Both the position numbers and the translations under genes were made by a program. A stretch of 64,000 bases of DNA from Halalkalibaculum roseum. GTDB taxonomy: Bacteria; Bacteroidota; Rhodothermia; Balneolales; Balneolaceae. The DNA lies in contig NZ_JAALLT010000002.1 of NCBI RefSeq assembly GCF_011059145.1, positions 372,001 through 436,000 of the forward strand. The letters run 5' to 3'. The first letter of the stretch is position 1. Each line of letters begins with the position of its first letter. Shown here piece after piece: positions 26,345-34,450 of the stretch. A model generated the notes under the pieces. It had not been told where the DNA came from and searched no databases. It saw only the letters and a list, made by a program, of their open reading frames with translations.

Positions 26345-26429
26345 CGAGAAAGCGAAACATAAGGCTGGATATCGCAGAGTGACAAAGCGTAATTTCAAAG
26401 TCATTCCAGCCCACTGTTTCTCAATCTCG
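26345..26429 (+). promoter_or_regulatory. Long symmetric stem-loop in the leuS leader
   Basis: Three perfect helices stack with equal-sized internal loops. CGAGA (26345-26349) pairs with TCTCG (26425-26429). GAAACA (26354-26359) pairs with TGTTTC (26415-26420). GGCTGGA (26363-26369) pairs with TCCAGCC (26405-26411). The internal loops are 4/4 and 3/3 nt and the terminal loop is 35 nt, with possible inner TGAC/GTCA pairing. It lies between a candidate -7 box and the leuS start. It has no recognisable T-box features. Confidence 0.6.
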
Positions 26430-26466
26430 TCAACTAATTTTAACTCTATTTTAATACCAGGATTTA

Positions 26467-29094
26467 ATGAGTTCGTACAATCCCGATCAGATTGAAACCA
26501 AGTGGCAAGAGTACTGGCAGAAACAGAAAACGTTTAAGACGCCGGAGCAGCACGACAAGCCAAAATACTATGTGCTGGATATGTTTCCCTATCCAAGCGG
26601 TTCCGGTCTGCATGTGGGCCACCCTGAGGGCTATACTGCTACGGATATCGTTGCCCGATACAAGCGCATGAAAGGGTTCAATGTACTTCATCCGATAGGG
26701 TGGGATGCTTTCGGTTTACCGGCTGAACAATATGCGGTAAAGACGGGAACACATCCCAGAGATACCACCGAAAAGAATATCAACCGCTTTAGGGAACAGT
26801 TGCAGGCATTGGGTTTCAGCTATGACTGGGACAGGGAAGTTAACACTACAGATCCGGAGTACTATAAATGGACGCAATGGATTTTCTTGAAACTCTACGA
26901 AAAGGGGCTGGCATACGAGGATAATGTGCCGGTAAACTGGTGTCCTGAGCTGGGTACGGTACTTGCCAATGAGGAAGTTATTGACGGCAAAAGTGAGGTT
27001 GGAGGCTTTCCTGTTGTACGTAAACCGATGAGACAATGGGTGTTAAAAATTACCGAATATGCCGATCGCCTGCTCGAAGGGCTGGATGATCTTGACTGGC
27101 CTCATTCAACCAAGGAAATGCAGCGTAACTGGATCGGAAAATCGATCGGGGCAGACATTGATTTCAAAGTAGCTGAAGCTGAGAGCAAGAATCTGGGAAA
27201 TGATGAAAAGTATATCAGGGTTTTTACTACCCGCCCGGATACTCTTTTCGGTGCTACCTACATGGTTCTGGCACCGGAACATCATTTAGTAGAGAAGATC
27301 ACAGAGAAAGAACGTCTGGATGAAGTAAAAGAATATAAGGAGCAGGCAGCTCGGAAATCTGAGCTGGAACGTACTGAGCTGAGTAAAGAGAAAACAGGCG
27401 TTTTTACCGGTGCCTATGCGATTAATCCCGCAACCGGTGAGGAGATACCGATATGGGTTGCCGACTATGTAATGGCTACCTACGGATCAGGAGCTATAAT
27501 GGCTGTTCCCGGCCATGACGAACGCGACTGGGAATTTGCCAAAAAGTTCGGTCTTGATATCGTCGAGGTAGTGAAGGGCGGTAATATCGAAGAAGAAGCG
27601 TATACCGATACCGAAGAGGGCATCGTAGTTAATTCAACAAATGACGAGATAAGCCTGAATGAACTGCCGGTGGATGAAGCAAAGGAAAAGATTACTGAAT
27701 GGCTTGAAAACAATGACTATGGCAAAAAAGCAGTGAACTATAAGCTGCGTGACTGGCTCTTCTCCCGACAGCGTTACTGGGGAGAGCCCTTTCCGATTAT
27801 TCATGTTGACGGAGAGCCTAAAGCGTTAACCGAAGAGCAGTTACCGGTTACCCTGCCGGATCTTGATGATTACCAGCCTACCGAGACGGGTGAACCGCCC
27901 CTTGCTAAAGCGGAAGATTGGGTCAATACCACAGACCCCGAAACCGGAAAACCGGCCAAACGGGAAACCAATACCATGCCGCAGTGGGCCGGCTCATGCT
28001 GGTACTACCTTCGCTATTGCAGTCCTGACTTCGATGGGGGTCCCATAGATCCGGATGAGGAAGATTACTGGATGCCCGTTGACCTCTATGTGGGCGGCGC
28101 CGAGCACTCGGTTCTTCACCTGCTCTATGCCCGTTTTTGGCACAAAGTTCTCTACGACTGCGGTGTCCTTAAAACCAAAGAGCCCTTTCAGAAGCTCGTT
28201 CACCAGGGCATGATTCTGGGTGAGATGGAATACACCGGTTATAAAAAAGACGGGGAGTGGATCAGTTCTGATGAGATAGACGCCGTCGGTGAGGTGGAGA
28301 AAGTAAAGCTGCCGGAATCAAAAATCGGTAAAGAGGGTGACAATTATGTAGTTAAGGGCACCAATATTAAGATCGACGCTAAAGCCCACAAGATGTCAAA
28401 ATCGAGGGGCAACGTCGTGAACCCTGATGATATTATCGAAGAATACGGGGCAGATTCCATGCGTCTGTATGAAATGTTTATGGGTCCGCTGGAACAGGTA
28501 AAACCCTGGAGCACCAAGGATGTCGACGGGGTATACCGTTTCCTGGGACGTGTATGGCGATTGATGATTGATGAGGAAACAGGGGAAGTACTGGATTCAG
28601 TCATTCAAAAAGGAGATCCATCCCGCGAGCAACTTAAAACCTTGCATGAGTGTATCGAAAAAGTAGGCAAGGATATCGAAGACCTATCTTTTAACACTGC
28701 CATATCGGCCATGATGATCTTCGTCAATGAGGCCAATAAGTGGGATGAACGTCCACAGCAAATATTGGAATCTTTTTTAAAACTGTTATCGCCATTTGCC
28801 CCGCATATTGCGGAGGAACTTTGGCGAATGCTGGGGCATGAAGATACAATTGCCTATGAACCATGGCCGGAATTCAAGAAAGAGTACCTGGTTTCCGATA
28901 CCCAACTGTATCCCATTCAGGTGAACGGTAAAGTACGCGCGGATATAGAGGTTCCACGTGAGAAAGCGAAGGACAAAGAGTTTGTTCTGAATGCCGCAAA
29001 AGAGGAAGAAAATATTAAAAAGTACCTGTCAGAAGGGAAGATTGTAAAAGAGATCTTTGTTCCCGGCCGTATCGTGAATATCGTTGTGAAATAA
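26467..29094 (+). CDS. leuS: Leucine--tRNA ligase
   Basis: LeuRS charges tRNA-Leu in the cytoplasm. The 875-residue class I enzyme shows the HIGH motif as HVGH in [15 protein letters not shown] (~43-58), a CP1 editing domain ([13 protein letters not shown] at ~254-266; the conserved VPGHDERD at ~345-352), the [11 protein letters not shown] segment and the KMSKS motif at ~642-646 ([10 protein letters not shown]). The anticodon-binding and C-terminal domains follow. Length is normal for bacteria. It is preceded by a 265-bp gap with a strong leader hairpin and followed by inverted repeats shared with the convergent GH3-family gene. Confidence 0.98.
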   Translation: MSSYNPDQIETKWQEYWQKQKTFKTPEQHDKPKYYVLDMFPYPSGSGLHVGHPEGYTATDIVARYKRMKGFNVLHPIGWDAFGLPAEQYAVKTGTHPRDTTEKNINRFREQLQALGFSYDWDREVNTTDPEYYKWTQWIFLKLYEKGLAYEDNVPVNWCPELGTVLANEEVIDGKSEVGGFPVVRKPMRQWVLKITEYADRLLEGLDDLDWPHSTKEMQRNWIGKSIGADIDFKVAEAESKNLGNDEKYIRVFTTRPDTLFGATYMVLAPEHHLVEKITEKERLDEVKEYKEQAARKSELERTELSKEKTGVFTGAYAINPATGEEIPIWVADYVMATYGSGAIMAVPGHDERDWEFAKKFGLDIVEVVKGGNIEEEAYTDTEEGIVVNSTNDEISLNELPVDEAKEKITEWLENNDYGKKAVNYKLRDWLFSRQRYWGEPFPIIHVDGEPKALTEEQLPVTLPDLDDYQPTETGEPPLAKAEDWVNTTDPETGKPAKRETNTMPQWAGSCWYYLRYCSPDFDGGPIDPDEEDYWMPVDLYVGGAEHSVLHLLYARFWHKVLYDCGVLKTKEPFQKLVHQGMILGEMEYTGYKKDGEWISSDEIDAVGEVEKVKLPESKIGKEGDNYVVKGTNIKIDAKAHKMSKSRGNVVNPDDIIEEYGADSMRLYEMFMGPLEQVKPWSTKDVDGVYRFLGRVWRLMIDEETGEVLDSVIQKGDPSREQLKTLHECIEKVGKDIEDLSFNTAISAMMIFVNEANKWDERPQQILESFLKLLSPFAPHIAEELWRMLGHEDTIAYEPWPEFKKEYLVSDTQLYPIQVNGKVRADIEVPREKAKDKEFVLNAAKEEENIKKYLSEGKIVKEIFVPGRIVNIVVK

Positions 29095-29097
29095 ATT

Positions 29098-29253
29098 TAG
29101 CCGCAGATATACACGGATTTTTTGGGCCGCAGATTTTCACTGACTAAGAAATGGTCTTACTTATAACGTTCTATGCTTTAGAGGTAGCGTTTAGTTGCAG
29201 AGCTCTACTGGAGATACATGGAATACACTAAAATCTGTGAAAATCTGCGGCTA
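29098..29253. repeat. Inverted repeats between convergent leuS and GH3 genes
   Basis: GCCGCAGATTTTCAC (29126-29140) is exactly reverse-complementary to GTGAAAATCTGCGGC (29237-29251). TAGCCGCAGAT (29098-29108) is exactly reverse-complementary to ATCTGCGGCTA (29243-29253). The core CCGCAGATTTTCAC resembles a dispersed intergenic repeat word seen in several bacterial genomes. It occupies the whole gap between the two stop codons and may serve as a shared 3'-end structure. Confidence 0.7.
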
Positions 29254-29255
29254 TA

Positions 29256-30677
29256 CTAAATCAGCAGATCTACATTCTCACGAAGTATCCTGGGGAGTTT
29301 TCCCTGCGCCTTGATTTTATCACATGCATCCAGCCAGCGGTTAATATCCTGTTGCGAAATGCTGTCAATTTTTGGAAGTGCCAGGGTCCCGCTTTCACGC
29401 CTGATTGCGTAGTGACGATTCATTCTCTTCAATTTTTCATCAATCTTTTGTGCCAGGCGTTTAAGGGTGTCGGTATGTATTGGGTTACTGAACTGAACCA
29501 GCCAGTGATGATAGGGGATCTCTGTTTCATCTGGCAATAGGGGTGCAATGGTAAAGACACTTTTTTTCAGATTCATCTCGCTCAATGCTTCCGACAAAGC
29601 CTCTTCCGCCTCATAGATATAAAGCCCTTCCCCATAGTCATCGAGCATCTCGTTAATTCTACCCTTCACCACAATTCTTGGTGGTTCTAAGGAGGTAAAC
29701 TCAATGACATCCCGTAAGGCATAACGCCAAAGTCCGGCATTAGTAGAGACAATTACTGCATAGGGCACTTTTTTTTCTACTTGCCAGATCGGTACCGCAT
29801 CCTGAATGGACAGAGCATCTTTGTCTGGAAGCGGATCTTTTATAAATTCGAAAAAGATGCCGTTATCCGTAACGAGCTTCAGGTCATCTCTATCAAGATT
29901 ATCACTGTATGCAACGTATCCCTCGGAGGCGCCGTATGTTTCAATGAAATCCGGATTCAGGTTGCCCATCAATTTTTCAAAGTGAGGCCGGTAATTTGAA
30001 AGCTTAACTCCACCGCATACCAAAAGGTTGAGATTCGGCCATATCTCTTCAATATCATGTGCACCGGTTTCACTGAGTGCCTGCTGAAAAAGGGTCAATA
30101 TCCAGCTGGGTACGGCGGTAATCACCTTGATGTTTGCATTAAGCGCTTTTTTAAGGAGCAGGTCAAATTTTTGCTGAAAGCTCATTTTGGTCAGGGATTC
30201 CGGGTCGGCCAGTTGAAAGGGCCGTAACCAGGCCGGGGAATTCAGGGCTGAGAACCCGCTTACTTCCCCAATCTGTATGGATCCTTGCTGTTCAATGGAA
30301 CCGGGCAAACTGAGGTGTTTACCAAGAATACGAAAGAGGTTGGGACGTTGCCTAAAATAGGAGAGGGCGACCTCTTTCATGTAAGCCCCATCTGAGCCAA
30401 GCCGGTCCCGGCTAAGAGGCAGATGCTTTCCCTCACCGGTCGTACCGGCAGATACAGCAAATTTATCAACTTTACCGGGCCATAACACATCTTCATAACC
30501 CTCCTTCATTTTTTGGATATAGGGTAGTAGGTCACTGTAAAAGTGTATGGGTACTTGATCGGTAAAAACCGAATACTCCTTGATGGTATCAAATCTATAT
30601 TTTGTACCGAATTCCGTTGCGCCTGCTATATCCAGGAGACGAAACAGGTTGATTTGCTGGAGTGTTTTTGCTTTCAA
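29256..30677 (-). CDS. GH3-family acyl-adenylate ligase-like protein
   Basis: This 473-residue protein matches the GH3 auxin-responsive promoter family found also in Bacteroidota. Landmarks are the N-terminal TEFGTKYRFDTI and VPIHFYSDLLPYIQKMKEG (~19-60), the SAGTTGEGKHLPLSRD adenylate-binding loop (~77-92), SPAWLRPFQL, and ETYGASEGYVAYSD (~243-256), a typical acyl-adenylate motif. The plant enzymes conjugate acyl acids to amino acids; the bacterial substrate is unknown. The frame has TAG just before TTG 30677, and no ATG in the conserved N-terminus, so the start is probably TTG. It is convergent with leuS. Confidence 0.84.
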   Translation of the reverse strand: MKAKTLQQINLFRLLDIAGATEFGTKYRFDTIKEYSVFTDQVPIHFYSDLLPYIQKMKEGYEDVLWPGKVDKFAVSAGTTGEGKHLPLSRDRLGSDGAYMKEVALSYFRQRPNLFRILGKHLSLPGSIEQQGSIQIGEVSGFSALNSPAWLRPFQLADPESLTKMSFQQKFDLLLKKALNANIKVITAVPSWILTLFQQALSETGAHDIEEIWPNLNLLVCGGVKLSNYRPHFEKLMGNLNPDFIETYGASEGYVAYSDNLDRDDLKLVTDNGIFFEFIKDPLPDKDALSIQDAVPIWQVEKKVPYAVIVSTNAGLWRYALRDVIEFTSLEPPRIVVKGRINEMLDDYGEGLYIYEAEEALSEALSEMNLKKSVFTIAPLLPDETEIPYHHWLVQFSNPIHTDTLKRLAQKIDEKLKRMNRHYAIRRESGTLALPKIDSISQQDINRWLDACDKIKAQGKLPRILRENVDLLI

Positions 30678-30856
30678 TGGTTCCTAAGCTTCCGGATACA
30701 AATTATTAGTTCTTTTCAGGCCAAGATAATAAGCAAGAAAGAGGTGAAGCGCAGGTCATAAAAGTATTTATGCAAATTATTTACGCGGGACGTGCTGATA
30801 ATAGCCGGGTAGGTTAATTGTGATAAGACGGGAAGTGTAAGATGGATACAAATAAA

Positions 30857-30890
30857 AAAACCGCAGGTTTTACTGTAAACCTGCGGTTTT
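30857..30890. terminator. Intrinsic terminator between GH3 and citrate synthase genes
   Basis: AAAACCGCAGGTTT (30857-30870) is perfectly complementary to AAACCTGCGGTTTT (30877-30890) with a 6-nt loop. Runs of A and T flank it on both sides. It most likely terminates the citrate synthase transcript read on the minus strand. Confidence 0.9.
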
Positions 30891-30911
30891 GAATGTGTTT
30901 TTTGCAGAAAA

Positions 30912-32087
30912 CTATCGTTCTTCTACAGGCACCCAGTCGAGATTTTTCTCTCCGGTATAATGAGCACGGGGACGAACAAGGCGATTATTTTCAGCTTGTT
31001 CGATATAGTGTCCGGTCCAGCCTGATACCCTACTCATAGCAAAGATACAGGTATAAAGGTCAGGCTTGATACCCATTGAGTAATAAACGGTTGCAGAGAA
31101 GAAATCGACGTTAGGATCAATATTTTTTTCATCCTTCATGGTCTTCAGGATAGCTTCAGACCATTCATAGAGTTTTTCATGACCGGTTTCTTCGGAAAGT
31201 TTTTTAGACATGCCGCGAAGAATTCGGGCTCTGGGATCCATAGTTTTGTACACCCGGTGTCCGAAGCCCATTACTTTTTGCTTGCCTTCCAAACGCTTTT
31301 TGATATACTCAACAGGATCGGAATCGGTCTTCTCGATATCCATCAGCATATTCATAACAGCCTGGTTGGCACCGCCGTGTAGAGGTCCTTTCAGTGCTCC
31401 AATAGCTCCAGTTACAGCAGAATACATATCAGACTCTGTTGAGCAAATAGCACGTCCGGTGAATGTCGAGGCGTTCATTCCGTGTTCAGCATGCAGGATC
31501 AGGCACAAGTCCATAGTTTTTTCAGCCTGCTCACCGGGCTCTTCGTCATTGAGCATATAGAGGAAGTTAAATGCCGTACTTCCTGTATCGAGTGGCTCAA
31601 CAATATTAAGCCCGTTTCGTGATCTATCGAAAGCAGCAATGATCGTAGGGATTTTAGCAGTAATCGAAATTGCCTTATTCTGGCGGAACTTATCACTGTC
31701 ACCGGTTTCTTTATCGTGGAAATCAGCAAGCATTGAAACGCTGGTGCGCAGAACCGCCATAGGCTCGGCGCTTTCGGAAGTCGATTTTATATAATTTAGT
31801 ACGGGTTCCGGCAGCCCACGTTCAGATCGGAGTTGCTTGTTGAGGCTGTCCAATTCTTGTTGATCAGGCAGGCGGTCATTCCAAAGCAGAAAGCACACCT
31901 CTTCAAAAGTGGCATTTTCTGCCAATGTATCTATATCGTAACCGGCATATATCAGTTCGCCTTTTTGACCGTCTATAAAACTTTTGGTCGTTGAAAAGGC
32001 TACAATCCCTGCCAATCCCTGATTAATATGTGGAAACTCACTTAAATCTACTTCTTTCTCCTTCTCTTTTGTTAAGCTTTCAGCCAT
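30912..32087 (-). CDS. gltA: Citrate synthase
   Basis: This enzyme condenses acetyl-CoA and oxaloacetate in the TCA cycle. The 391-residue product starts at ATG 32087, with GGAG (in CGGAGTAAAAGAATG) a few bases upstream. The frame stays open for 52 more codons upstream, but those are not family-like. Catalytic regions are the HAEHGMNASTF segment (~225-235), PLHGGANQAVMNML (~260-273) and GFGHRVYKTMDPRARI (~300-315), with the active-site His residues and an Asp further on. The short form groups with citrate/2-methylcitrate synthases, so methylcitrate activity is possible. A terminator follows. Confidence 0.95.
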   Translation of the reverse strand: MAESLTKEKEKEVDLSEFPHINQGLAGIVAFSTTKSFIDGQKGELIYAGYDIDTLAENATFEEVCFLLWNDRLPDQQELDSLNKQLRSERGLPEPVLNYIKSTSESAEPMAVLRTSVSMLADFHDKETGDSDKFRQNKAISITAKIPTIIAAFDRSRNGLNIVEPLDTGSTAFNFLYMLNDEEPGEQAEKTMDLCLILHAEHGMNASTFTGRAICSTESDMYSAVTGAIGALKGPLHGGANQAVMNMLMDIEKTDSDPVEYIKKRLEGKQKVMGFGHRVYKTMDPRARILRGMSKKLSEETGHEKLYEWSEAILKTMKDEKNIDPNVDFFSATVYYSMGIKPDLYTCIFAMSRVSGWTGHYIEQAENNRLVRPRAHYTGEKNLDWVPVEER

Positions 32088-32291
32088 TCTTTTACTCCGA
32101 ATTTTATAGTTACTTTTCTGCTGCAAATTATATCTAATATAACATCGAGATGTATAAAATTCAGGCCTAAACGCAAGCGTGCCAATAATTATCCGCGATG
32201 TTAACAGTATGCTAACGCAATAACCTATTCCATCGTTTGCCAATTGAAAAAGATATCTGCGACTTAATAACTTATTACAGTTTTGTTGGTC

Positions 32292-33056
32292 TTAGGCCTT
32301 GGTTTTTGCTTCCTCCCAAAAACCATCCATCTCTTCCAGTGACACATCGTTCAGACTTCGGTCGGACTCCTGAATCTGTCTTTCTATATACCGAAATCGT
32401 CTGATAAATTTGTTGTTGGTCATTCTTAGGCTGTCTTCGGCATTCAGATTAAAGAATCTGCCGACATTGACCAGTGAAAATAGCAGGTCACCAAATTCTT
32501 CTTTACTCTTTTGTTGATTTTCTTCCTCCAGTACTTCTTTGAATTCTCCCAACTCTTCTTCCAGCTTTTCCCACACTTGCCGCCACTCCGGCCAGTCGAA
32601 ACCGACATTTGCAGCCTTTTCCTGCATTCGCTGAGCTTTTATGAGAGCCGGCAGATGGGCGGGTAGACCGTCGAGCACCGAATCTTTTCCTTCTTTGAGT
32701 TTTATCGCTTCCCAGTTTTCGGCTACCTGTTGCTCGTCCAATGCCTCAGTGTCTCCAAATACATGCGGATGCCGGCGTATAAGCTTTTCCTGTATTGAAA
32801 AAATAACATCATCTATTTTGAAGTCTTCGGTCTCATCGGCCATCCTGCTATGAAATACCACGTGCAGCAAAAGATCTCCCAGTTCTTTTTTCAGTTCCTC
32901 AAAATCCTCCTGGTCGATAGCCTCAACGGCTTCATAGGCCTCCTCGATCAGGTTATCTTTAATGCTCTGATGGGTTTGCTTGCGATCCCATGGACACTCT
33001 TTACGTAGTATTTTGACGATTTCAACGAGATCTTCAAATTTATTTGATGCTTGCAT
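32292..33056 (-). CDS. mazG: Nucleoside triphosphate pyrophosphohydrolase MazG
   Basis: MazG hydrolyses NTPs to NMP and PPi, removing abnormal nucleotides and lowering (p)ppGpp precursors. The 254-residue form starting at ATG 33056 (MQASNKFEDLVEIVKILRK) has the E. coli-like tandem arrangement. Its first repeat has CPWDRKQTHQSIKDNLIEEAYEAVEAI and ELKKELGDLLLHVVFHS. Its second repeat has KLEEELGEFKEVL and KEEFGDLLFSLVNVGRF. Each repeat carries the ExxE...D metal motif. A TTG eight codons upstream (33080) is in frame but not needed. It is between gltA and the secreted family gene, all on the minus strand. Confidence 0.95.
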   Translation of the reverse strand: MQASNKFEDLVEIVKILRKECPWDRKQTHQSIKDNLIEEAYEAVEAIDQEDFEELKKELGDLLLHVVFHSRMADETEDFKIDDVIFSIQEKLIRRHPHVFGDTEALDEQQVAENWEAIKLKEGKDSVLDGLPAHLPALIKAQRMQEKAANVGFDWPEWRQVWEKLEEELGEFKEVLEEENQQKSKEEFGDLLFSLVNVGRFFNLNAEDSLRMTNNKFIRRFRYIERQIQESDRSLNDVSLEEMDGFWEEAKTKA

Positions 33057-33123
33057 TCTTAGGTAATAATTAGATTCCAAAGCGGAATTTAGAATTTGAG
33101 AACTATACTTTCATAACTAGTTT

Positions 33124-33147
33124 CAGCTATCAGCTATCAGCTATCAG
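33124..33147. repeat. Tandem heptamer CAGCTAT array
   Basis: Three exact copies of CAGCTAT followed by CAG form a 7-bp-period array between the mazG start and the 3' end of the secreted-family gene. It is similar in period and CAG phase to the CAGG array at 11289-11313. Confidence 0.7.
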
Positions 33148-33180
33148 TGAATTTCCAACCTCCAACTTTTAACTCTAACC

Positions 33181-34449
33181 TTAGGTCTTTCTTTTTTTCT
33201 TCTTAGCGGCAGGGAAGAGGATGTTGTTCAAAATAAGGCGATAACCCGGACTATTGGTGTGCAGGCTTAGATCTGTCGGCGGATCGTTAACGCGATGAGT
33301 ATAATCCTCCGGGTCGTGTCCGGCATAAAAGGTGAAAGTTCCGCGCCCGTAATTTCCGTGTATATACTTCACCATATTTCTGCCCGGACTTTCACCCAGT
33401 TCGATGACCGATTCTTTGATCTTATCCTTCTGAAAAGCAGTAGTCTGTCCGTAAAAGCCCCTGACGCTGCTCACATGATTCTGCGTGAGCATGGTTGGAA
33501 CGGGATCCCATTTTGCGGAGAACTCGAAAAGCGTGAAAAAGTCCAGACTCTGATCCACTTCGTTAATCTGAACCGGTACGTCGATATCCGCATGTTCGTA
33601 TTCAGCGGGGTCTTTACTGACGGAAAAATCTGTAAATGCAAGGGTCTTCGAATAATCCAGCCGCTGCTGGGCATCCGGATCCATCGGATCTCCATCAAAC
33701 TGTGGGGGAGCGATATCAACTCCTTCCGCGGCAAGTGCAATATCGAAGGTATCGGTTCCCGAGCACATGGCAAATAAGAATCCTCCGTTACCCACGTACT
33801 CTTTGATTTGTCGCGCCACCGCTTTCTTCTCATTGCTTACCTTATTGAAGCCCAATTCGCGAGCCATAGCCTCCATCTGATTGACCTGCTGAATGTACCA
33901 GGGGCGGTTTCTGGAACTGACCCAAAATTTTCCATATTGACCTGTAAAATCTTCGTGATGCAAGTGCAGCCAGTCATATTCCGAGAGCTTGCCATTCAAT
34001 ACCTCCGGGTCCCACACTTGATCGTATTCCACTTCGGCATAGGTCAGGGCAAGAGTAACAGCATCATCCCAGGGAAGTGCCTGTTTTGGTGTGTAAACAG
34101 CAATTTTTGGAGCCTTATCAAGTTTTACGACAGCTGTGTTTACATCCGGTTTTTCAACCTCGGCAATAATTTGAGCTGCCCGAGCACCGCTGATCACTTC
34201 TGCTTTTACATTTTTCAAGCGACAGGTTTGAAGCAGCTCTTTTGAGAAGTTCGTCATAAAGCTGCCGCCCCTATAGTTCAGGAGCCACTCAGCAGAATTT
34301 CCCTGTTGAAGATTGTTGAAGATGACACCGTAAGCCTTTAGGTGGTTGGACTGGGTGGCATCCATGGGTATGAAGATTTGCTGTTGAGCGAAAGCAGCAG
34401 CTGACAGGCTCGTTATTAATAATAAGGTAGCGAGGAGATGTCGGAACAT
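33181..34449 (-). CDS. Secreted protein of the family often labelled asparagine synthetase B
   Basis: This 422-residue protein starts at ATG 34449, one base after the stop of the TPR gene. It has a signal peptide (MFRHLLATLLLITSLSAAAFAQ) and a Bacteroidota-wide body with RQIKEYVGNGGFLFAMCSGTDTF (~210-232), HHEDFTGQYGKFW, HVSSVRGFYGQTT and the GTFTFYAGHDPEDYTH segment near the C-terminus. Databases often call this family asparagine synthetase B. I see neither the glutaminase Cys2 nor the ATP-PP motif SGGxDS of AsnB, and the protein is exported, so the label is almost certainly wrong. Some residues recall a class-I amidotransferase-like (ThuA-like) fold. The function is unknown. It ends in a lysine-rich tail (AAKKKKRKT). 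Confidence 0.7.
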   Translation of the reverse strand: MFRHLLATLLLITSLSAAAFAQQQIFIPMDATQSNHLKAYGVIFNNLQQGNSAEWLLNYRGGSFMTNFSKELLQTCRLKNVKAEVISGARAAQIIAEVEKPDVNTAVVKLDKAPKIAVYTPKQALPWDDAVTLALTYAEVEYDQVWDPEVLNGKLSEYDWLHLHHEDFTGQYGKFWVSSRNRPWYIQQVNQMEAMARELGFNKVSNEKKAVARQIKEYVGNGGFLFAMCSGTDTFDIALAAEGVDIAPPQFDGDPMDPDAQQRLDYSKTLAFTDFSVSKDPAEYEHADIDVPVQINEVDQSLDFFTLFEFSAKWDPVPTMLTQNHVSSVRGFYGQTTAFQKDKIKESVIELGESPGRNMVKYIHGNYGRGTFTFYAGHDPEDYTHRVNDPPTDLSLHTNSPGYRLILNNILFPAAKKKKRKT

Positions 34450-34450
34450 A

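Noticed and set aside
26345-26429. A T-box or tRNA in the leuS leader
   Set aside because: No T-box sequence, no specifier-loop layout and no tRNA T-loop; only a stacked hairpin is visible.
32088-32243. A 52-residue N-terminal extension of citrate synthase
   Set aside because: It is unlike any citrate synthase and has no ribosome site, while ATG 32087 has GGAG at normal spacing.
33181-34449. Assignment as a true asparagine synthetase
   Set aside because: No Cys2 nucleophile and no SGGxDS ATP-pyrophosphatase motif; the protein is exported.
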